Below, piece by piece: positions 1 to 7,253 of a DNA stretch of 7,974 nt; position 1 is the stretch's first letter, and each line of letters opens with the position of its first letter. The DNA is from Thioalkalivibrio sp. (GTDB lineage Bacteria > Pseudomonadota > Gammaproteobacteria > Ectothiorhodospirales > Ectothiorhodospiraceae). Position numbers and translations under genes: made by a program. The notes under the pieces were generated by a model. That model was not told the DNA's origin and did no database searches. It saw only the letters and a list, made by a program, of their open reading frames with translations. Location of the stretch: positions 1 to 7,974 of the forward strand of contig PWGH01000034.1 of the NCBI GenBank assembly GCA_003555285.1, in the 5' to 3' direction.

Positions 1-717
1 ACCCTGTCCGGCGGTCCGGTGACCCTGACCGGGATTGCCAAGGGCTCCGGGATGATCCATCCGGATATGGCGACCATGCTCGGGTTCGTGGGCACCGATG
101 CCCGGATCGACGAACTCCAGCTGCAGGCCTTGCTGCAACGCGCGGCGGAGCAGAGCTTCAACGCGATCACCGTGGATGGAGACACCTCGACCAACGACGC
201 GCTGGTGTGCATGGCCAGCGGGGCCTCGGGGGGGACGCTGCAGTCCGGCGCCGACCGGGCGTTGCTGGCCGACGCGCTGAACGCCCTGTGTCTGGAATTG
301 GCCGAGGCCATCGTGCGCGACGGCGAGGGCGCTACCAAGTTCGTGCGGGTCGATGTCAGTGGGGCGCGGGATCGCGCCGAGGCCCGACGGGTGGCGGAGG
401 CCGTGGCCTTGTCGCCGCTGGTGAAGACCGCACTGTTCGCCTCGGATCCGAACTGGGGCCGCATCCTCGCGGCGATCGGCCGGGCCGGTGTGGAGCACCT
501 GCGCATCGACGGGGTCGAGATCTTCGTCAACGGCGTGCGGATCGTCGCCGACGGTGGGCGTGCGCCGGCCTATACTGAGGCCGCCGGTCAGCAGGCCTTC
601 GCCGCCGAAGAGATCGACATCGTTATCAACCTGGGTCGGGGGACGGCTGCCTATCGCAAGTACACCTGTGACTTTTCCTACGATTACGTACGGATCAACG
701 CCGATTACCGTTCCTGA
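1..717 (+). CDS. argJ: ArgJ, glutamate N-acetyltransferase / amino-acid acetyltransferase (5' truncated by window)
   Basis: ArgJ moves the acetyl group from N-acetylornithine to glutamate in the cyclic arginine pathway; some members also use acetyl-CoA. The frame is open from base 1, so the true start lies upstream; 238 residues are visible. The self-cleavage site, an Ala-Thr-Met-Leu block, is present with the nucleophilic Thr encoded at 73-75. In the family the precursor is cut before this Thr to give alpha and beta chains, so most of what is visible is the beta chain. Other family landmarks are VDGDTSTND (residues 58-66 of the visible part), an EGATK block, DPNWGR, and the C-terminal block CDFSYDYVRINADYRS ending at TGA 715-717. 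Nothing is broken in the visible portion. The following Nudix gene overlaps or abuts this stop, which suggests co-transcription. Whether it is mono- or bifunctional cannot be judged from sequence alone. Confidence 0.97.
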   Translation, partial: TLSGGPVTLTGIAKGSGMIHPDMATMLGFVGTDARIDELQLQALLQRAAEQSFNAITVDGDTSTNDALVCMASGASGGTLQSGADRALLADALNALCLELAEAIVRDGEGATKFVRVDVSGARDRAEARRVAEAVALSPLVKTALFASDPNWGRILAAIGRAGVEHLRIDGVEIFVNGVRIVADGGRAPAYTEAAGQQAFAAEEIDIVINLGRGTAAYRKYTCDFSYDYVRINADYRS

Positions 718-1654
718 GATCCGTGTCGCCGTCGGTTTGCTGCAGGACGCCGCCGGGCGGGTCCTGGTCAGCCAACGGGCCGCCGATGCGCACCTGGGCG
801 GGCTGTGGGAGTTTCCCGGCGGCAAGTGTCATGGCAATGAAACCGCACGCGCGGCGCTCGATCGCGAGCTCCACGAGGAATTGGGGATTCGGGTGCTTGC
901 GGCGACCGGGATCCTCGAGATTCCGTATGCCTACCCCGACCGCTCGGTGCGCCTGCAGGTGTTCCGCATCCAGCATTGGCAGGGTTCGACCCGCGCGCGG
1001 GAGGGGCAGCCGCTGCAATGGGTGACGCCCGCGACCCTGGCCACGCTCGCCCTTCCCGCCGCCAGCCAGTCCATCGTCACCGCCGCGCGCCTGCCGTCCT
1101 GCTACCTGATCACGCCGTCACCGCGCAACGCGGCCGAGATCGACGCCTGCGTGCGGCGCGTCGCGCAGCGGCTGCGCCGCGGCGATCTGCGCCTGCTTCA
1201 GATCCGTGCGCCGGAGCTCGAGCAGGCGCCCTTTCTGGACTTTGCGCATCGCATCCTCGATACGGCGGCCGGGTACGGGGTCGAGGTCCTGGTCAATGCC
1301 TCCCAGACCTGGCTCGACGCCCTGCCGCCCGTGGGCTGGCACCTGAACGAGCGTCGCCTGCGCGCCCTCGCCGTGCGCCCTGCGTGTCGCGGCTGGTTGG
1401 CGGCGTCGGTGCATGATCGCGGCGGGCTCGAGCACGCGATGCGCGTGGGCGTGGATTTCGTCGTCGCCGGGCCGGTCAAGCCGACCCAGACCCACCCGGG
1501 CGCACGGCCGCTGGGGCTGCAGGGTTTCGCCGCTTTGCGCGCGCAGGCCAGCTGCCCGGTTTATGCGTTGGGCGGCCTGAACCCGGCCGATCAGGCCGCG
1601 GTGCAGGCGGTCGGTGCGCAGGGCATTGCGGCGATCCGCGGTCTGCTCGATTGA
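668..1654 (+). CDS. Nudix hydrolase (MutT-like) fused to a ThiE/TenI-like domain; start uncertain
   Basis: Two-domain protein. Counting from a GTG at 668 (328 aa), residues about 18-135 form a MutT-type Nudix fold. The Nudix box fits GX5EX7REUXEEXGU exactly (G52, E58, R66, E67, E70, E71, G73, I74) and follows a LWEFPGGK strand, as in 8-oxo-dGTP diphosphatases. Residues about 145-328 resemble thiamine-phosphate synthase/TenI barrels: YLITPSP at the start, a GPVKPTQTHPG loop (268-278) like the ThiE phosphate-binding loop, GG at 302-303 and GIAAIRG near the end. Metal-binding acidic residues expected in active ThiE (the NDR..LA and DGVHLGQ.D regions) are replaced by VNASQTW and GWHLNERRL, so the second domain is probably not a true thiamine synthase. 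Sanitising oxidised nucleotides is the likely Nudix role. The start is doubtful: GTG 668 overlaps argJ by 50 bp with only a weak upstream AAG; ATT 704 would fit homologue lengths but is a rare start. Confidence 0.88.
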   Translation: MTFPTITYGSTPITVPEIRVAVGLLQDAAGRVLVSQRAADAHLGGLWEFPGGKCHGNETARAALDRELHEELGIRVLAATGILEIPYAYPDRSVRLQVFRIQHWQGSTRAREGQPLQWVTPATLATLALPAASQSIVTAARLPSCYLITPSPRNAAEIDACVRRVAQRLRRGDLRLLQIRAPELEQAPFLDFAHRILDTAAGYGVEVLVNASQTWLDALPPVGWHLNERRLRALAVRPACRGWLAASVHDRGGLEHAMRVGVDFVVAGPVKPTQTHPGARPLGLQGFAALRAQASCPVYALGGLNPADQAAVQAVGAQGIAAIRGLLD

Positions 1655-1776
1655 GGTCCGAAGAAAGCAGGCCCGTTGAAATCAGGCCCGCCTGAACTTG
1701 GCCCGTCTGAACCTGGGTCCGTCCGTCCACCGGATGGATCCGCCGGCCTCGGACTGGAAAGGCCTCGGGTTCAGAT
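1654..1776. repeat. Degenerate tandem array, about 15-16 bp per unit, in the convergent gap after the Nudix gene and zapD
   Basis: The 116-bp gap between the two convergent genes is filled by imperfect copies of one short motif. On the + strand: AGGTCCGAAGAAAGC (1654-1668), AGGCCCGTTGAAATC (1669-1683), AGGCCCGCCTGAACTT (1684-1699), GGCCCGTCTGAACCTG (1700-1715), GGTCCGTCCGTCC (1716 onward), then GGCCTCGGACTGGAAA (1745-1760) and GGCCTCGGGTTCAGAT (1761-1776). The central three copies are the best conserved. One end overlaps the Nudix TGA and the other overlaps the zapD TGA (1771-1773). No convincing hairpin terminator is visible for either gene. Confidence 0.6.
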
Positions 1777-2583
1777 CGCGCAGCAGGACAGTTCGAAGGG
1801 CACGTCGCGGGCGACGATGCGCGGGCGGTCGTGGAAATTGCCGGGATCGAGAAAGCGGACCGTGAAGCGCTGCCGGCCGGCACTGATCTCCGGGTAGCAC
1901 TGCTCGTCGCTGGCCACGCTGACCCGGATGATCTGCCAGGCATAGTTGGTGTCCAGGCCCTGTTCGTGATAGCCGTCGGGGGCCACGACCTGGCGGGGGT
2001 GACCGGCTGCACGCATGAAGCTCAAGACCTGGGTGATCGCCTCGGCCACGGTCTCCAGGGGTTGGAACCACTCGAGCAGCAATTCCTCCCGCACGGAGGT
2101 CGCCTGGGACAGCCAGTAGTGGTAGATCGGCAGGTCGAAATCGCAGGCGCCGCCGGGCAGAGCCGTGCGTTGGCGCACACTGGTGAAGAATTCGTTGCCC
2201 TTGACCCGGTGATCGAGGCTGCCGACCTGGTCCTCGAGACGCGCCAGCAGCCGGCGCTGTCCCTGCATGGTCAGGTTCAGTCGCTCCGGGTCCACACCGG
2301 GCTGTGAGGCGAGTCGGTTCAGGTTGGCGATCTGGCGCTCGATCTCGCCCATCAGTTCGCGTTTCACATCGACCCGCCCGGCGAGGGCATAGATATCCAC
2401 CAGGACCGTCAGGGCGTGGTGATGGTCGAAGTCGCGCGCGGCCAGGCGAGTCTGCCCAAAGCGCTCGATCAGCGTCTCCAGGCGCAGCAGCAGGCGTACA
2501 CGTTCGTGCAGGGGTTGTTCAAAGGTGAGCATCAACTGGGTCAAGGCAGGTCTTCCGGCAGGTTGAGGTGCAGTATCGGGCAT
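1771..2583 (-). CDS. zapD: ZapD, FtsZ-associated cell division protein
   Basis: ZapD (formerly YacF, DUF1342) is a cytoplasmic FtsZ-binding protein that bundles protofilaments and helps the Z-ring assemble. With the chosen ATG the product is 270 aa, against about 247 in E. coli. The N-terminal region LTFEQPLHERVRLLLRLE aligns by eye with the E. coli LFEHPLNEKMRTWLRIE stretch. Further family blocks are VDVKRELMGEIERQ, RQRTALPGGACDFDLPIYHYWL and a C-terminus FELSCC close to E. coli FELACC. Three in-frame ATGs are possible: 2616, 2583 and 2532. I prefer 2583 as a compromise; 2532 gives 253 aa, closest to the E. coli length, but has no Shine-Dalgarno nearby, and none of the three has a strong one. 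It is the last gene of the pilB-pilC-pilD-coaE-zapD run. The yacG gene that often follows is not found. Confidence 0.93.
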   Translation of the reverse strand: MPDTAPQPAGRPALTQLMLTFEQPLHERVRLLLRLETLIERFGQTRLAARDFDHHHALTVLVDIYALAGRVDVKRELMGEIERQIANLNRLASQPGVDPERLNLTMQGQRRLLARLEDQVGSLDHRVKGNEFFTSVRQRTALPGGACDFDLPIYHYWLSQATSVREELLLEWFQPLETVAEAITQVLSFMRAAGHPRQVVAPDGYHEQGLDTNYAWQIIRVSVASDEQCYPEISAGRQRFTVRFLDPGNFHDRPRIVARDVPFELSCCAI

Positions 2584-2647
2584 GACCGGCGTGTATTTCC
2601 ACCCGGCGCCGGCCATGGTGTACCGCGATCCGCCGTTTGCGCGGGGA

Positions 2648-3274
2648 TCACTCGGCTTCTGGCGGCGGCGAAGCCGCCTCGCGCCGATACTGCCGATCGA
2701 GTACCCGCACGCGTTGCGCCAGCGTGTCGAGATCCTCCGGCCCCCGGTTTTCGATCACGGCGTCGGCGGCCTGCAGGCGCGTTGCCCGCGACGCCTGGCT
2801 GCGGATCATCGCCCAGGCAGTCTGTTCATCGATACCGTCCCGGGCCGCCACCCGTTTGGCCTGCACGGCCTCGGGACAGTCGACGACCAGCACCCGATCT
2901 ACCCGGTCGCACCACCCGGCCTCCAGCAGCAATGGGATCACCAGCACCACATAGGGGGAGGTGTGGGGCAGGGCGCGGATCTGTGCCTCCATCGCGGCGG
3001 CAATGGCCGGATGCGTCAGCGCCTCCAGACGGGCGCGCTGCGCCGGGTCGGCGAAGATCCGGGCGCGCAGGGCGCGGCGGTCCAGGTGCCCGTCGGGCTG
3101 GCGCAGGTCCGTGCCGAAGCGGTGCAGAATCGCGGTGAGCAGCGGTTGTCCCGGCGCCAGGATGTCCCGGGCGATCCGGTCGGTATCGATCACCGGCACG
3201 CCCCGTTCCGCAAAGGCCTGCGCCACGCGGCTCTTCCCGCTGCCGATGCCTCCGGTGAGCCCGACTCGCAGCAT
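2648..3274 (-). CDS. coaE: CoaE, dephospho-CoA kinase
   Basis: CoaE performs the last step of coenzyme A synthesis: ATP-dependent phosphorylation of the 3'-hydroxyl of dephospho-CoA, in the cytoplasm. The 208-aa product has the usual length. It starts with MLRVGLTGGIGSGKS, where GGIGSGKS (8-15) is the P-loop with Lys14. VIDTD with Asp30 and Asp32 follows, as in the family's substrate-binding region, then a THPAI block and a VIPLLLEAGWCDRVDRVLVVD core. The C-terminal tail (EAASPPPEAE) is low-complexity and likely disordered. The ATG lies 6 bp after the pilD stop, which indicates translational coupling. Position downstream of pilD is conserved in many gammaproteobacteria although the function is unrelated to pili. 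Confidence 0.97.
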   Translation of the reverse strand: MLRVGLTGGIGSGKSRVAQAFAERGVPVIDTDRIARDILAPGQPLLTAILHRFGTDLRQPDGHLDRRALRARIFADPAQRARLEALTHPAIAAAMEAQIRALPHTSPYVVLVIPLLLEAGWCDRVDRVLVVDCPEAVQAKRVAARDGIDEQTAWAMIRSQASRATRLQAADAVIENRGPEDLDTLAQRVRVLDRQYRREAASPPPEAE

Positions 3275-3280
3275 CGGGTG

Positions 3281-4135
3281 TCAGAGGTACACGGCCAGCA
3301 GCCGGTCACCGCCGATCAGCGCCAGCCAGCCGGCGGCCGCCAGATAGGGGCCAAAGGGGATCGGTACGTTGCGGTCCCGCCCGCGCAGCAGGATCAGGGT
3401 GATACCGACCACGGCACCGACCAGCGAGGCCAGCAGCAGGATCATCGGCAGCGCCTGCCAGCCCAGCCAGGCGCCAAGTGCCGCCAGCAGCTTGAAGTCC
3501 CCGTAGCCCATGCCTTCCTTGCCGGTGAGCAGGCGAAACCCCTGGTACACCAGCCACAAGCTCAGGTAGCCGGCCATGGCGCCAATCACCGCCGACTCCA
3601 GATCGGTGAACACGCCAAAAGAGTTCACCGCAAGGCCGAGCCAGAGCAGCGGCAGCGTCAGTTGGTCGGGCAGCAGCGTGGTGCGGGCGTCGATGCCAGC
3701 CGCCGCCACCAGCACGCCGGTGAAGGCCAAGGCCGCCACGCCGCCGATGGTGACCCCGAAGTGCGCGATGCAGACCGCGAACAGAACGGCGGTCAGGAGT
3801 TCCACCAGCGGATACTGCCAGGAGATGCGCTGGCTGCAGCCGGGGCAGCGCCCACGCAGCAGCAGGTAGCTGAACAGCGGAATGTTTTCGTGCGCCCGGA
3901 TCGGCCGTGCGCAGTGCGGGCAGGCGGAGCCGGGCCACCACAGGTCGAAGCGCGGTGCCGGCGCCGGCGCCGACAAGGTCGGGTCGAGCACCGCGCGCGC
4001 CTCCTGCTCCCATGCCTGCTCCATCATCCGCGGCAGGCGGTGGATCACCACATTCAGGAAGCTGCCGATGATCAGGCCGAAGAGTCCGGCGATCGCGATC
4101 ATCCAGGCCGTGGGGACGGCTACGAACAGCGTCAT
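3281..4135 (-). CDS. pilD: PilD, type IV prepilin leader peptidase / N-methyltransferase
   Basis: PilD is an inner-membrane aspartic protease that removes the leader peptide of type IV pilins and type II secretion pseudopilins and methylates the new N-terminus. The product has 284 aa. A first membrane segment (about 11-31) ends in GSFLNVVIHRLP, a family signature. The cytoplasmic loop holds a four-Cys zinc-type cluster, C72-x2-C75 and C97-x2-C100, typical of bifunctional methylating enzymes. The catalytic aspartates are Asp149 (GIDARTTLLPD) and Asp213 (GYGDFK). Several more hydrophobic segments follow to the C-terminus. No strong ribosome site precedes the ATG, and the gene is separated from pilC by 109 bp holding a tandem array. 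It is 6 bp from coaE. A homologous type II secretion enzyme (GspO) is the alternative name; the pilB/pilC neighbours decide for PilD. Confidence 0.97.
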   Translation of the reverse strand: MTLFVAVPTAWMIAIAGLFGLIIGSFLNVVIHRLPRMMEQAWEQEARAVLDPTLSAPAPAPRFDLWWPGSACPHCARPIRAHENIPLFSYLLLRGRCPGCSQRISWQYPLVELLTAVLFAVCIAHFGVTIGGVAALAFTGVLVAAAGIDARTTLLPDQLTLPLLWLGLAVNSFGVFTDLESAVIGAMAGYLSLWLVYQGFRLLTGKEGMGYGDFKLLAALGAWLGWQALPMILLLASLVGAVVGITLILLRGRDRNVPIPFGPYLAAAGWLALIGGDRLLAVYL

Positions 4136-4180
4136 CGGCCGATCGCCAGCCGGCGAGCGTCCAACGCGCGAGGCTGCTCC

Positions 4181-4255
4181 GGGATTCGATGGGCGGGCCC
4201 TCGATCAGCGGGTGCTCGATGGGTCGGCATTCGAAGATCCGGCACTAGATGACCT
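4181..4255. repeat. Five-unit degenerate 15-bp tandem array between pilC and pilD
   Basis: Five consecutive 15-bp units with exact 15-bp periodicity. On the + strand: GGGATTCGATGGGCG (4181), GGCCCTCGATCAGCG (4196), GGTGCTCGATGGGTC (4211), GGCATTCGAAGATCC (4226) and GGCACTAGATGACCT (4241). The TCGAT-like core recurs at 4186, 4201, 4216, 4231 and 4246. The last unit overlaps the pilC stop codon (TAG on the - strand, 4245-4247) and the 3' end of its reading frame. The array occupies most of the unusually long gap before pilD; every other junction in the pil block except coaE-zapD (64 bp) is under 10 bp. Confidence 0.75.
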
Positions 4256-5453
4256 GGCCGAGCATGAAGATCGGCAAGTACATCGCGATCACCAGTCCGC
4301 CGATCAGCACGCCGAGCACGACCATGATCAGCGGTTCGAGCAGGCTCGAGAGGCTGTCGACGGCGTTGTCGACCTCTTCCTCGTAGAAGTCGGCAACCTT
4401 GGCCAGCATCGCGTCGAGGGATCCGGATTCCTCGCCGATCGCGACCATCTGCACGACCATGTTCGGAAACACCGCGACATTGCGCATCGACCACTGTAGC
4501 TGGGCTCCGGCCGAGGTCTCCTCGCGCATCCGCTCGGTCGCCTCGGCGTAGACCGCATTGCCGGTGGCGCCGGAGACCGAGTGCAGCGCCTCGACCAGCG
4601 GTACGCCAGCGGCGAACATGGTCGACAGCGTGCGGGCGAAGCGGGCAATCGCGGCCTTGCGCAGGATCGGGCCGATCGCCGGGATCCGCAGCACCGCGAT
4701 GTCGACGAAGCGGCGAAAGCGCGCCGAGCGGCGGTGCACCTGCACGAAGATGGCGCCAGCCAGCAGGATCACCCCCAGCATGGCCCACCAGCGGGCCTGC
4801 ACGAACTCCGACAGGTTCACCACCATGCGGGTGAAGGCGGGCAGGTCGGCGCCAAAACCGGTGAACAGGGACTCGAACTGGGGTACGACGAAGACCAGCA
4901 GGATCGCGGTGACGACGATCGCGACCACGACCACTGCAGCCGGGTAGAACATCGCCTTCTTGATCTTCGCCTTCAGGCTCTCGGTCTTCTCCTTGTAGGT
5001 CGCGACCTTGTCCAGCAGGGTCTCCAGCGTACCCGACTGCTCGCCGGCTTCGACCAGGCTGACCACCAGTTCGTCGAACTGCCGGGGGTGCTTGGCCAGC
5101 GCCGCGGCAAAGGTCTCGCCGCCTTCGACGGCGGCCTTCAGGTCCATGATCAGCGCGGCCATCGTCGGGTTCTCATGGCCGCGACCGACGATGTCGAAGG
5201 CCTGCACCAGCGGGACCCCCGAGCTCAGCATGGTGGTCATCTGACGCAGAAAATAGGCGATGTCGACCGCCTTGATCTTCTTTTTGGTCGAAAACAGCGC
5301 CTTGGGCTTCTTGCGGATCTTGACCACATTGATGCCGTTCCGACGCAATTCGGCCCGCGCCAGGGTCTCGGTGTCCGCCGGTGTTTCCCCCTTCACGCGG
5401 CCGCCCTTCTTGTTCAGCCCTTCCCAGAGGAAGATCGTTTCCATGTTCGCCAT
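4245..5453 (-). CDS. pilC: PilC, type IV pilus inner-membrane platform protein
   Basis: PilC is the polytopic core of the pilus motor in the inner membrane and couples PilB/PilT ATPase motion to pilin insertion or removal. The product is 402 aa, the normal length. Two T2SSF (GspF) domains are visible, about 67-190 and 270-392, each with the family's G-E-x-S-G pattern (GEQSGTL 137-143 and GEESGSL 340-346). Likely membrane helices are about 169-191, 223-238 and 375-396. The N-terminal cytoplasmic part (FLWEGLNKKGGRVKGE) is typical of PilC/GspF. The ATG sits 7 bp after the pilB stop, with a short TAAG ribosome-site-like stretch overlapping that stop. The C-terminus (MLGQVI) ends inside a 15-bp tandem array. 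GspF is the homologue in type II secretion; context favours PilC. Confidence 0.97.
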   Translation of the reverse strand: MANMETIFLWEGLNKKGGRVKGETPADTETLARAELRRNGINVVKIRKKPKALFSTKKKIKAVDIAYFLRQMTTMLSSGVPLVQAFDIVGRGHENPTMAALIMDLKAAVEGGETFAAALAKHPRQFDELVVSLVEAGEQSGTLETLLDKVATYKEKTESLKAKIKKAMFYPAAVVVVAIVVTAILLVFVVPQFESLFTGFGADLPAFTRMVVNLSEFVQARWWAMLGVILLAGAIFVQVHRRSARFRRFVDIAVLRIPAIGPILRKAAIARFARTLSTMFAAGVPLVEALHSVSGATGNAVYAEATERMREETSAGAQLQWSMRNVAVFPNMVVQMVAIGEESGSLDAMLAKVADFYEEEVDNAVDSLSSLLEPLIMVVLGVLIGGLVIAMYLPIFMLGQVI

Positions 5454-5460
5454 AGTGTTC

Positions 5461-7173
5461 TTAATCCGTGGTCACGCGATTGATTTCCTCGAGGCTGGTC
5501 ACGCCGGCCCGGGCCTTCAGCAGGCCGGCGCGGCGCAGGTCGTTCACCCCTTCCCGCTTGGCCTGTTCGGCCAGTTGCATGCTGTTGCCGCCCTCCAGGA
5601 TCATTCGCTGCATCGCGTCCGAGATCGGCAAGACCTGATAGATCCCCACACGCCCCTTGTAGCCATCGGTGCACTGGTCGCACCCGACGGGACGGAACAG
5701 CGTCATACCCCCGGCGATATCCTCGGCGGTGAAGCCCTCCTTGCGCAGGATATCCTCGGGCAGCGATTCGGGTTCCTTGCACAGCGGGCACAGCCGGCGC
5801 GCCAGGCGCTGGGCGATGATCAGCAGGATCGAGGAGGCAATGTTGTAGGCGGGCACACCCATGTTCGCCAGCCGGGTCAGGGTCTGTGGGGCGTCGTTGG
5901 TGTGTAGCGTCGACAGCACCAGGTGCCCGGTCTGGGCCGCCTTGATCGCGATCTCCGCGGTTTCCAGGTCGCGAATCTCACCGACCATGATCACGTCGGG
6001 GTCCTGGCGCAGGAAGGCGCGCAGGGCATTGGCGAAGGTCAGTCCCACCTTCGGCTGCACGTTGACCTGATTGATCCCGGGCATGTTGATTTCTGCCGGG
6101 TCCTCGGCCGTCGAGATGTTGCGATCGTGGGTGTTCAGGATGCCCAGGCCGGTGTACAGCGACACCGTCTTGCCCGAGCCGGTCGGACCGGTGACCAGGA
6201 TCATCCCGTAGGGGCGGTGCAGGGCATCGAGGTAGAGTTTCTTCTGCGCGTCGTCATAGCCGAGGGCGTCGATGTTCAGGGTGCCACTGTCGGAATCAAG
6301 CACGCGCATCACGATCTTTTCGCCGTACAGCGTCGGGCAGCTGCTCACGCGAAAGTCGATCGAGCGGGTTCGCGAGAGCTTCAGCTTGATGCGGCCGTCC
6401 TGGGGGATGCGCCGCTCGGCGATGTCCATGCGCGACATGACCTTCACCCGGGCGATGATCCGCGGCGACAGCGTGATCGGCGGATGCCCGACGTCGTAGA
6501 GCATGCCGTCGATCCGGAAGCGGACCCGGAAGTCCCGTTCGTAGGGTTCGAGGTGGAGGTCCGAGGCCTTGCGCCGGATCGCGTCGAGCATCAGCTTGTT
6601 GACGAAGCGCACCACCGGGGCATCATCGATGCCGTCATTGGCCCCTTCGTCCGCTTCGTCCTCCTCCCCGGATACGGCCAGTTCCGCGAAGCCGTCCTCG
6701 TCGAGATCGTCCATCATCGCCATCGCGGCGTTGATCGAATCCTCGATCAGACGATCAAGTTTGTGGTGTTCGACCAGCACGATTTCCACCGTCAGGCCGG
6801 TCGCGAACTTGAACTCGTCGGTTACCGAGAGGTTGGTGGGGTCGGAGATCGCCACGTACAGCCGATTTCCGCGCTGCAGCAAAGGCATCGCGTGGTGCTT
6901 GCGGATCAGCGCCTCGTTCAGGTGATCCTTCGGCAGCAACTCACGGTCGAAGGCCGCCAGATCAAGGACCGGTAGACCGAATTCCTCGCCGGCCGCCTCG
7001 GCCAGGCGGCTCTCCGGGATGTTCGTGCGGGTGGCGAGTAGGCCGACCAGCGGGATCTGCTGCTCTCGGGCCTCTTCGGCCAGGGCGGCGATGGCACCGG
7101 CATCGGTCAGCCCGGCATCCACCAAGCGCCGCGCCAATCCGGGCAGGCGTACAGACGAGACAGGGTTAAGCAT
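5461..7173 (-). CDS. pilB: PilB, type IV pilus assembly (extension) ATPase
   Basis: PilB is the cytoplasmic hexameric ATPase that powers pilus extension. The product is 570 aa. The N-terminus (about 10-150) looks like the MshEN/T2SSE-N region, followed by an acidic linker (about 155-185) rich in Asp and Glu. The core ATPase has Walker A GPTGSGKT (329-336), an Asp box containing TAEDPAEINMPGINQV (roughly 355-370), Walker B IMVGEIRD (395-402, catalytic Glu399) and the His box starting with His424 (HTND). The zinc tetracysteine C462-x2-C465 ... C498-x2-C501 is intact and is found in PilB/GspE but not in PilT. It is the first gene of the - strand run, divergent from the tRNA-tuf operon. No strong Shine-Dalgarno precedes ATG 7173. 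The pilin gene pilA, often next to pilB, is not in this window. Confidence 0.97.
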   Translation of the reverse strand: MLNPVSSVRLPGLARRLVDAGLTDAGAIAALAEEAREQQIPLVGLLATRTNIPESRLAEAAGEEFGLPVLDLAAFDRELLPKDHLNEALIRKHHAMPLLQRGNRLYVAISDPTNLSVTDEFKFATGLTVEIVLVEHHKLDRLIEDSINAAMAMMDDLDEDGFAELAVSGEEDEADEGANDGIDDAPVVRFVNKLMLDAIRRKASDLHLEPYERDFRVRFRIDGMLYDVGHPPITLSPRIIARVKVMSRMDIAERRIPQDGRIKLKLSRTRSIDFRVSSCPTLYGEKIVMRVLDSDSGTLNIDALGYDDAQKKLYLDALHRPYGMILVTGPTGSGKTVSLYTGLGILNTHDRNISTAEDPAEINMPGINQVNVQPKVGLTFANALRAFLRQDPDVIMVGEIRDLETAEIAIKAAQTGHLVLSTLHTNDAPQTLTRLANMGVPAYNIASSILLIIAQRLARRLCPLCKEPESLPEDILRKEGFTAEDIAGGMTLFRPVGCDQCTDGYKGRVGIYQVLPISDAMQRMILEGGNSMQLAEQAKREGVNDLRRAGLLKARAGVTSLEEINRVTTD

Positions 7174-7195
7174 GGCGTTAAGAGTGCGTCCCCTA

Positions 7196-7221
7196 GGTGA
7201 TCACCGTCAATACTCGATTGA
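7196..7221. promoter_or_regulatory. Two small dyads in the pilB leader
   Basis: GGTGATCACC (7196-7205) is a perfect 10-bp palindrome, and TCAAT-n5-ATTGA (7207-7221) is an adjacent inverted repeat. Both lie between the candidate pilB -10 and the pilB start codon, where an operator or mRNA structure could act. This is a position-based inference only. Confidence 0.25.
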
Positions 7222-7224
7222 TCC

Positions 7225-7253
7225 AGAATAGGAAAGAATGCTGCCGGCCGCAA
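7225..7253 (-). promoter_or_regulatory. Possible sigma-70 promoter for pilB
   Basis: On the - strand TTGCGG (7253-7248) is followed after 17 bp by TATTCT (7230-7225), about 50 bp before pilB ATG. The match to consensus is moderate (3/6 and 4/6). It is the best-spaced pair I see in the leader. Confidence 0.3.

Noticed and set aside
488..667. N-terminal extension of the Nudix frame into argJ
   Set aside because: The Ser/Pro/Thr-rich translation is the out-of-frame reading of conserved argJ sequence and does not resemble any Nudix N-terminus.
2582..4252. Long open + strand frame of 556 codons opposite coaE and pilD
   Set aside because: Shadow of high-GC coding DNA. Its product is rich in Gln, Arg, His and Ala with no recognisable domain, whereas the - strand has clear CoaE and PilD motifs.
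5923..6975. 350-codon + strand frame opposite pilB
   Set aside because: Low-information composition antisense to an intact PilB; no motif.
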